Shown here: piece after piece, positions 1 through 10,013 of the stretch
How the letters are laid out: each line of letters begins with the position of its first letter
How positions within the stretch are numbered: the first letter of the stretch is position 1
Source: Flectonema sp. DT1601
Lineage: Eukaryota > Euglenozoa > Diplonemea > Diplonemida > Diplonemidae
Direction: 5' to 3'
Assembly (NCBI GenBank): GCA_964019425.1
Contig: OZ025817.1
Location: 372,001 to 436,000 of the forward strand
DNA length: 64,000 nucleotides
Notes under the pieces: generated by a model
Databases searched by the model: none
What the model saw: only the letters and a program-made list of their open reading frames with translations
Told to the model about the DNA's origin: nothing
Made by a program: the position numbers and the translations under genes

Positions 1-3000
1 ACAGCGGACGGAGGCCGAACGGGTGCGCGAGGAAGCGGCGGCGAAGCTCAGCGAACACCGGGATGCGTTGGAGGAGAAGGCCAAGGCACGCCAGGAAGAG
101 CTGGTGAAGGAGCTCGAGCAACAGGCGGAAGAACTCCGGGCGGCTGCGGCTGCGGCGGCGGCCGAGCAACAGCAGAGGTACGCACAGGCGCAGGCGGTCG
201 CAGCCGACGCCGATGCCGATGCCGACGCTGACGCTACCGAAACTGGAACTGGAACCGGAACTGGAACTGCAACTTTAGCTGGAACGGGCACCGACGCGGA
301 GGCTGCGGCCGAGGTCGAGGCTTTGCGAACCGAGCTTGCGGCGGTGGTGGCCGACCGGGCGGGGATCAAGGCTCGCCTGAGCGTGACGACTGACGAGCTC
401 GAGAGGGCATACAACGCCGGGGCGATGAAGTCGGAGCGCGGGTACGACGAGGCGGCGGCGGCGAGGACCGAGGCGGCCGAGTCACGTACGGAGGCGGCGG
501 CGACTGCGAGGAAGCAACGCGCGGACCTGCAGGCTGCGGAGGCCGAGCTCGCTGCTGTGGCGGCGGAGCTGAAGGCGAGCGACGAAGCGACGAGGACTTC
601 GCGGGCGGCCCTCGCGGCGGCGAACACCGAGCTGGAAGCGGCGCGCAGCGAAGCGGTTGCGGCGTCGTCGGAACTGAAGGCGACGGAAGTGGTGTGCGAG
701 AAGACACGGACGCTGCTCGCGGACAGGGACCGTGAGCTGGCGGAGCTCTCGGGCGAAGTCACGGAGCTGCGCGAGGCTGCGAACGACAGAGAAGCGGAGG
801 TGGCGGCTGCCAAGACGGCGACGACCGACGCAGAAACCGAAGCCGCAACCGAAAGCGAGGCCGGGCATCGGCGCGAGCTGGACGACGCGAGGCGGAAGCT
901 GGAGGCAGCGGGACGCGACCTGACGGAGCGCGACGAGTTGTTGGCGAAGCGCGACGAATTGTTGGCGAAGCAACGCGACGAGCTGGAAGCGACGAAGGCA
1001 TCTGCGGCGCAGGAGCTCGGGGCACTGAAGGCCGGGCAGAGCAAGGCGGCGGCGGAAGCGGATGCGCGGGCGGCTTCGCTGGAAGAACAGCTCGAGAAGG
1101 AGAAGCGTGAACTCGTGAGGGCGCAGGCACTCGCGGCGTCGGCAGCGGCGGCGGCCGAGGAGGCGACGACTGCCGGCGGCGAGGAAGCGCGGATCGCACG
1201 CGGCGAGGCAACGCGGGCCGGAAGCGAGCTCGAGGCGATGCGCGGTGCACACTCCGAGGCTGTCGCCGGGATGGAGGCCGCGAAGGCGGAGCTGGCGGCG
1301 CAACAGGCGGAGATCGACTCGCAGAGGGGCGAACGGACGGAGCAAGCGGCGAAGCTCGCGGAAGCTGAAAGGGAGCAGGCCGGATCCGAACGCAACGCGC
1401 AGCGGTTGGCGACCGAACTTGAACTCGCGAACTCCGAGCTCCAGAAGCTGCAGAGGCGCGGAGACCCTGAGAAGTTCGCACTCGTTTCCGAGGAACTGGC
1501 GAGGCGGAGCGAAGCCCTGCTGGCGGCCGAGGAGCAGCTGGCGGCGGCGGAGGCGGCTCTCGCGGCGTCCGACGAGGAGCGCAAGGCGGAGGCGGCGGAT
1601 GTCGGGGCCCGGCAGCAGCGAACCTCGGAGGAGCTGGCGCAGGCGCAATCGCGGCTTGAGAAGGCACTCGAGGAGGCCGAGCTGGAACGGGCGGCGACTC
1701 GCGCGGCGAAGGAAGAACAGCGGACGGAGGCCGAACGGGTGCGCGAGGAAGCGGCGGCGAAGCTCAGCGAACACCGGGATGCGTTGGAGGAGAAGGCCAA
1801 GGCACGCCAGGAAGAGCTGGTGAAGGAGCTCGAGCAACAGGCGGAAGAACTCCGGGCGGCTGCGGCTGCGGCGGCGGCCGAGCAACAGCAGAGGTACGCA
1901 CAGGCGCAGGCGGTCGCAGCCGACGCCGATGCCGATGCCGACGCTGACGCTACCGAAACTGGAACTGGAACCGGAACTGGAACTGCAACTTTAGCTGGAA
2001 CGGGCACCGACGCGGAGGCTGCGGCCGAGGTCGAGGCTTTGCGAACCGAGCTTGCGGCGGTGGTGGCCGACCGGGCGGGGATCAAGGCTCGCCTGAGCGT
2101 GACGACTGACGAGCTCGAGAGGGCATACAACGCCGGGGCGATGAAGTCGGAGCGCGGGTACGACGAGGCGGCGGCGGCGAGGACCGAGGCGGCCGAGTCA
2201 CGTACGGAGGCGGCGGCGACTGCGAGGAAGCAACGCGCGGACCTGCAGGCTGCGGAGGCCGAGCTCGCTGCTGTGGCGGCGGAGCTGAAGGCGAGCGACG
2301 AAGCGACGAGGACTTCGCGGGCGGCCCTCGCGGCGGCGAACACCGAGCTGGAAGCGGCGCGCAGCGAAGCGGTTGCGGCGTCGTCGGAACTGAAGGCGAC
2401 GGAAGTGGTGTGCGAGAAGACACGGACGCTGCTCGCGGACAGGGACCGTGAGCTGGCGGAGCTCTCGGGCGAAGTCACGGAGCTGCGCGAGGCTGCGAAC
2501 GACAGAGAAGCGGAGGTGGCGGCTGCCAAGACGGCGACGACCGACGCAGAAACCGAAGCCGCAACCGAAAGCGAGGCCGGGCATCGGCGCGAGCTGGACG
2601 ACGCGAGGCGGAAGCTGGAGGCAGCGGGACGCGACCTGACGGAGCGCGACGAGTTGTTGGCGAAGCGCGACGAATTGTTGGCGAAGCAACGCGACGAGCT
2701 GGAAGCGACGAAGGCATCTGCGGCGCAGGAGCTCGGGGCACTGAAGGCCGGGCAGAGCAAGGCGGCGGCGGAAGCGGATGCGCGGGCGGCTTCGCTGGAA
2801 GAACAGCTCGAGAAGGAGAAGCGTGAACTCGTGAGGGCGCAGGCACTCGCGGCGTCGGCAGCGGCGGCGGCCGAGGAGGCGACGACTGCCGGCGGCGAGG
2901 AAGCGCGGATCGCACGCGGCGAGGCAACGCGGGCCGGAAGCGAGCTCGAGGCGATGCGCGGTGCACACTCCGAGGCTGTCGCCGGGATGGAGGCCGCGAA

Positions 3001-6000
3001 GGCGGAGCTGGCGGCGCAACAGGCGGAGATCGACTCGCAGAGGGGCGAACGGACGGAGCAAGCGGCGAAGCTCGCGGAAGCTGAAAGGGAGCAGGCCGGA
3101 TCCGAACGCAACGCGCAGCGGTTGGCGACCGAACTTGAACTCGCGAACTCCGAGCTCCAGAAGCTGCAGAGGCGCGGAGACCCTGAGAAGTTCGCACTCG
3201 TTTCCGAGGAACTGGCGAGGCGGAGCGAAGCCCTGCTGGCGGCCGAGGAGCAGCTGGCGGCGGCGGAGGCGGCTCTCGCGGCGTCCGACGAGGAGCGCAA
3301 GGCGGAGGCGGCGGATGTCGGGGCCCGGCAGCAGCGAACCTCGGAGGAGCTGGCGCAGGCGCAATCGCGGCTTGAGAAGGCACTCGAGGAGGCCGAGCTG
3401 GAACGGGCGGCGACTCGCGCGGCGAAGGAAGAACAGCGGACGGAGGCCGAACGGGTGCGCGAGGAAGCGGCGGCGAAGCTCAGCGAACACCGGGATGCGT
3501 TGGAGGAGAAGGCCAAGGCACGCCAGGAAGAGCTGGTGAAGGAGCTCGAGCAACAGGCGGAAGAACTCCGGGCGGCTGCGGCTGCGGCGGCGGCCGAGCA
3601 ACAGCAGAGGTACGCACAGGCGCAGGCGGTCGCAGCCGACGCCGATGCCGATGCCGACGCTGACGCTACCGAAACTGGAACTGGAACCGGAACTGGAACT
3701 GCAACTTTAGCTGGAACGGGCACCGACGCGGAGGCTGCGGCCGAGGTCGAGGCTTTGCGAACCGAGCTTGCGGCGGTGGTGGCCGACCGGGCGGGGATCA
3801 AGGCTCGCCTGAGCGTGACGACTGACGAGCTCGAGAGGGCATACAACGCCGGGGCGATGAAGTCGGAGCGCGGGTACGACGAGGCGGCGGCGGCGAGGAC
3901 CGAGGCGGCCGAGTCACGTACGGAGGCGGCGGCGACTGCGAGGAAGCAACGCGCGGACCTGCAGGCTGCGGAGGCCGAGCTCGCTGCTGTGGCGGCGGAG
4001 CTGAAGGCGAGCGACGAAGCGACGAGGACTTCGCGGGCGGCCCTCGCGGCGGCGAACACCGAGCTGGAAGCGGCGCGCAGCGAAGCGGTTGCGGCGTCGT
4101 CGGAACTGAAGGCGACGGAAGTGGTGTGCGAGAAGACACGGACGCTGCTCGCGGACAGGGACCGTGAGCTGGCGGAGCTCTCGGGCGAAGTCACGGAGCT
4201 GCGCGAGGCTGCGAACGACAGAGAAGCGGAGGTGGCGGCTGCCAAGACGGCGACGACCGACGCAGAAACCGAAGCCGCAACCGAAAGCGAGGCCGGGCAT
4301 CGGCGCGAGCTGGACGACGCGAGGCGGAAGCTGGAGGCAGCGGGACGCGACCTGACGGAGCGCGACGAGTTGTTGGCGAAGCGCGACGAATTGTTGGCGA
4401 AGCAACGCGACGAGCTGGAAGCGACGAAGGCATCTGCGGCGCAGGAGCTCGGGGCACTGAAGGCCGGGCAGAGCAAGGCGGCGGCGGAAGCGGATGCGCG
4501 GGCGGCTTCGCTGGAAGAACAGCTCGAGAAGGAGAAGCGTGAACTCGTGAGGGCGCAGGCACTCGCGGCGTCGGCAGCGGCGGCGGCCGAGGAGGCGACG
4601 ACTGCCGGCGGCGAGGAAGCGCGGATCGCACGCGGCGAGGCAACGCGGGCCGGAAGCGAGCTCGAGGCGATGCGCGGTGCACACTCCGAGGCTGTCGCCG
4701 GGATGGAGGCCGCGAAGGCGGAGCTGGCGGCGCAACAGGCGGAGATCGACTCGCAGAGGGGCGAACGGACGGAGCAAGCGGCGAAGCTCGCGGAAGCTGA
4801 AAGGGAGCAGGCCGGATCCGAACGCAACGCGCAGCGGTTGGCGACCGAACTTGAACTCGCGAACTCCGAGCTCCAGAAGCTGCAGAGGCGCGGAGACCCT
4901 GAGAAGTTCGCACTCGTTTCCGAGGAACTGGCGAGGCGGAGCGAAGCCCTGCTGGCGGCCGAGGAGCAGCTGGCGGCGGCGGAGGCGGCTCTCGCGGCGT
5001 CCGACGAGGAGCGCAAGGCGGAGGCGGCGGATGTCGGGGCCCGGCAGCAGCGAACCTCGGAGGAGCTGGCGCAGGCGCAATCGCGGCTTGAGAAGGCACT
5101 CGAGGAGGCCGAGCTGGAACGGGCGGCGACTCGCGCGGCGAAGGAAGAACAGCGGACGGAGGCCGAACGGGTGCGCGAGGAAGCGGCGGCGAAGCTCAGC
5201 GAACACCGGGATGCGTTGGAGGAGAAGGCCAAGGCACGCCAGGAAGAGCTGGTGAAGGAGCTCGAGCAACAGGCGGAAGAACTCCGGGCGGCTGCGGCTG
5301 CGGCGGCGGCCGAGCAACAGCAGAGGTACGCACAGGCGCAGGCGGTCGCAGCCGACGCCGATGCCGATGCCGACGCTGACGCTACCGAAACTGGAACTGG
5401 AACCGGAACTGGAACTGCAACTTTAGCTGGAACGGGCACCGACGCGGAGGCTGCGGCCGAGGTCGAGGCTTTGCGAACCGAGCTTGCGGCGGTGGTGGCC
5501 GACCGGGCGGGGATCAAGGCTCGCCTGAGCGTGACGACTGACGAGCTCGAGAGGGCATACAACGCCGGGGCGATGAAGTCGGAGCGCGGGTACGACGAGG
5601 CGGCGGCGGCGAGGACCGAGGCGGCCGAGTCACGTACGGAGGCGGCGGCGACTGCGAGGAAGCAACGCGCGGACCTGCAGGCTGCGGAGGCCGAGCTCGC
5701 TGCTGTGGCGGCGGAGCTGAAGGCGAGCGACGAAGCGACGAGGACTTCGCGGGCGGCCCTCGCGGCGGCGAACACCGAGCTGGAAGCGGCGCGCAGCGAA
5801 GCGGTTGCGGCGTCGTCGGAACTGAAGGCGACGGAAGTGGTGTGCGAGAAGACACGGACGCTGCTCGCGGACAGGGACCGTGAGCTGGCGGAGCTCTCGG
5901 GCGAAGTCACGGAGCTGCGCGAGGCTGCGAACGACAGAGAAGCGGAGGTGGCGGCTGCCAAGACGGCGACGACCGACGCAGAAACCGAAGCCGCAACCGA

Positions 6001-9000
6001 AAGCGAGGCCGGGCATCGGCGCGAGCTGGACGACGCGAGGCGGAAGCTGGAGGCAGCGGGACGCGACCTGACGGAGCGCGACGAGTTGTTGGCGAAGCGC
6101 GACGAATTGTTGGCGAAGCAACGCGACGAGCTGGAAGCGACGAAGGCATCTGCGGCGCAGGAGCTCGGGGCACTGAAGGCCGGGCAGAGCAAGGCGGCGG
6201 CGGAAGCGGATGCGCGGGCGGCTTCGCTGGAAGAACAGCTCGAGAAGGAGAAGCGTGAACTCGTGAGGGCGCAGGCACTCGCGGCGTCGGCAGCGGCGGC
6301 GGCCGAGGAGGCGACGACTGCCGGCGGCGAGGAAGCGCGGATCGCACGCGGCGAGGCAACGCGGGCCGGAAGCGAGCTCGAGGCGATGCGCGGTGCACAC
6401 TCCGAGGCTGTCGCCGGGATGGAGGCCGCGAAGGCGGAGCTGGCGGCGCAACAGGCGGAGATCGACTCGCAGAGGGGCGAACGGACGGAGCAAGCGGCGA
6501 AGCTCGCGGAAGCTGAAAGGGAGCAGGCCGGATCCGAACGCAACGCGCAGCGGTTGGCGACCGAACTTGAACTCGCGAACTCCGAGCTCCAGAAGCTGCA
6601 GAGGCGCGGAGACCCTGAGAAGTTCGCACTCGTTTCCGAGGAACTGGCGAGGCGGAGCGAAGCCCTGCTGGCGGCCGAGGAGCAGCTGGCGGCGGCGGAG
6701 GCGGCTCTCGCGGCGTCCGACGAGGAGCGCAAGGCGGAGGCGGCGGATGTCGGGGCCCGGCAGCAGCGAACCTCGGAGGAGCTGGCGCAGGCGCAATCGC
6801 GGCTTGAGAAGGCACTCGAGGAGGCCGAGCTGGAACGGGCGGCGACTCGCGCGGCGAAGGAAGAACAGCGGACGGAGGCCGAACGGGTGCGCGAGGAAGC
6901 GGCGGCGAAGCTCAGCGAACACCGGGATGCGTTGGAGGAGAAGGCCAAGGCACGCCAGGAAGAGCTGGTGAAGGAGCTCGAGCAACAGGCGGAAGAACTC
7001 CGGGCGGCTGCGGCTGCGGCGGCGGCCGAGCAACAGCAGAGGTACGCACAGGCGCAGGCGGTCGCAGCCGACGCCGATGCCGATGCCGACGCTGACGCTA
7101 CCGAAACTGGAACTGGAACCGGAACTGGAACTGCAACTTTAGCTGGAACGGGCACCGACGCGGAGGCTGCGGCCGAGGTCGAGGCTTTGCGAACCGAGCT
7201 TGCGGCGGTGGTGGCCGACCGGGCGGGGATCAAGGCTCGCCTGAGCGTGACGACTGACGAGCTCGAGAGGGCATACAACGCCGGGGCGATGAAGTCGGAG
7301 CGCGGGTACGACGAGGCGGCGGCGGCGAGGACCGAGGCGGCCGAGTCACGTACGGAGGCGGCGGCGACTGCGAGGAAGCAACGCGCGGACCTGCAGGCTG
7401 CGGAGGCCGAGCTCGCTGCTGTGGCGGCGGAGCTGAAGGCGAGCGACGAAGCGACGAGGACTTCGCGGGCGGCCCTCGCGGCGGCGAACACCGAGCTGGA
7501 AGCGGCGCGCAGCGAAGCGGTTGCGGCGTCGTCGGAACTGAAGGCGACGGAAGTGGTGTGCGAGAAGACACGGACGCTGCTCGCGGACAGGGACCGTGAG
7601 CTGGCGGAGCTCTCGGGCGAAGTCACGGAGCTGCGCGAGGCTGCGAACGACAGAGAAGCGGAGGTGGCGGCTGCCAAGACGGCGACGACCGACGCAGAAA
7701 CCGAAGCCGCAACCGAAAGCGAGGCCGGGCATCGGCGCGAGCTGGACGACGCGAGGCGGAAGCTGGAGGCAGCGGGACGCGACCTGACGGAGCGCGACGA
7801 GTTGTTGGCGAAGCGCGACGAATTGTTGGCGAAGCAACGCGACGAGCTGGAAGCGACGAAGGCATCTGCGGCGCAGGAGCTCGGGGCACTGAAGGCCGGG
7901 CAGAGCAAGGCGGCGGCGGAAGCGGATGCGCGGGCGGCTTCGCTGGAAGAACAGCTCGAGAAGGAGAAGCGTGAACTCGTGAGGGCGCAGGCACTCGCGG
8001 CGTCGGCAGCGGCGGCGGCCGAGGAGGCGACGACTGCCGGCGGCGAGGAAGCGCGGATCGCACGCGGCGAGGCAACGCGGGCCGGAAGCGAGCTCGAGGC
8101 GATGCGCGGTGCACACTCCGAGGCTGTCGCCGGGATGGAGGCCGCGAAGGCGGAGCTGGCGGCGCAACAGGCGGAGATCGACTCGCAGAGGGGCGAACGG
8201 ACGGAGCAAGCGGCGAAGCTCGCGGAAGCTGAAAGGGAGCAGGCCGGATCCGAACGCAACGCGCAGCGGTTGGCGACCGAACTTGAACTCGCGAACTCCG
8301 AGCTCCAGAAGCTGCAGAGGCGCGGAGACCCTGAGAAGTTCGCACTCGTTTCCGAGGAACTGGCGAGGCGGAGCGAAGCCCTGCTGGCGGCCGAGGAGCA
8401 GCTGGCGGCGGCGGAGGCGGCTCTCGCGGCGTCCGACGAGGAGCGCAAGGCGGAGGCGGCGGATGTCGGGGCCCGGCAGCAGCGAACCTCGGAGGAGCTG
8501 GCGCAGGCGCAATCGCGGCTTGAGAAGGCACTCGAGGAGGCCGAGCTGGAACGGGCGGCGACTCGCGCGGCGAAGGAAGAACAGCGGACGGAGGCCGAAC
8601 GGGTGCGCGAGGAAGCGGCGGCGAAGCTCAGCGAACACCGGGATGCGTTGGAGGAGAAGGCCAAGGCACGCCAGGAAGAGCTGGTGAAGGAGCTCGAGCA
8701 ACAGGCGGAAGAACTCCGGGCGGCTGCGGCTGCGGCGGCGGCCGAGCAACAGCAGAGGTACGCACAGGCGCAGGCGGTCGCAGCCGACGCCGATGCCGAT
8801 GCCGACGCTGACGCTACCGAAACTGGAACTGGAACCGGAACTGGAACTGCAACTTTAGCTGGAACGGGCACCGACGCGGAGGCTGCGGCCGAGGTCGAGG
8901 CTTTGCGAACCGAGCTTGCGGCGGTGGTGGCCGACCGGGCGGGGATCAAGGCTCGCCTGAGCGTGACGACTGACGAGCTCGAGAGGGCATACAACGCCGG

Positions 9001-10013
9001 GGCGATGAAGTCGGAGCGCGGGTACGACGAGGCGGCGGCGGCGAGGACCGAGGCGGCCGAGTCACGTACGGAGGCGGCGGCGACTGCGAGGAAGCAACGC
9101 GCGGACCTGCAGGCTGCGGAGGCCGAGCTCGCTGCTGTGGCGGCGGAGCTGAAGGCGAGCGACGAAGCGACGAGGACTTCGCGGGCGGCCCTCGCGGCGG
9201 CGAACACCGAGCTGGAAGCGGCGCGCAGCGAAGCGGTTGCGGCGTCGTCGGAACTGAAGGCGACGGAAGTGGTGTGCGAGAAGACACGGACGCTGCTCGC
9301 GGACAGGGACCGTGAGCTGGCGGAGCTCTCGGGCGAAGTCACGGAGCTGCGCGAGGCTGCGAACGACAGAGAAGCGGAGGTGGCGGCTGCCAAGACGGCG
9401 ACGACCGACGCAGAAACCGAAGCCGCAACCGAAAGCGAGGCCGGGCATCGGCGCGAGCTGGACGACGCGAGGCGGAAGCTGGAGGCAGCGGGACGCGACC
9501 TGACGGAGCGCGACGAGTTGTTGGCGAAGCGCGACGAATTGTTGGCGAAGCAACGCGACGAGCTGGAAGCGACGAAGGCATCTGCGGCGCAGGAGCTCGG
9601 GGCACTGAAGGCCGGGCAGAGCAAGGCGGCGGCGGAAGCGGATGCGCGGGCGGCTTCGCTGGAAGAACAGCTCGAGAAGGAGAAGCGTGAACTCGTGAGG
9701 GCGCAGGCACTCGCGGCGTCGGCAGCGGCGGCGGCCGAGGAGGCGACGACTGCCGGCGGCGAGGAAGCGCGGATCGCACGCGGCGAGGCAACGCGGGCCG
9801 GAAGCGAGCTCGAGGCGATGCGCGGTGCACACTCCGAGGCTGTCGCCGGGATGGAGGCCGCGAAGGCGGAGCTGGCGGCGCAACAGGCGGAGATCGACTC
9901 GCAGAGGGGCGAACGGACGGAGCAAGCGGCGAAGCTCGCGGAAGCTGAAAGGGAGCGGTTGGCGACCGAACTTGAACTCGCGAACTCCGAGCTCCAGAAG
10001 CTGCAGAGGCGCG
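1..10013 (+). repeat. In-frame tandem array of 1716-bp repeats
   Basis: The same sequence recurs every 1,716 bp (starts near 1, 1717, 3433, 5149, 6865 and 8581), giving about 5.8 visible copies, each exactly 572 codons. Translated units look identical and the nucleotide stretches I compared match base for base, including low-complexity parts. The last unit lacks 27 bp near 9,956 and stops at about 10,013, where the unique part of the gene begins. The array is far richer in G+C than anything else in the window. The copy number upstream of the window is unknown and could be compressed or expanded in an assembly. Confidence 0.97.

Noticed and set aside
482-9925. Long antisense and alternate-frame open frames recurring every 1,716 bp
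   Set aside because: They are by-products of GC-rich codons in the repeat; composition is Arg/Pro/Ser-rich, they copy the repeat period and have no domain.
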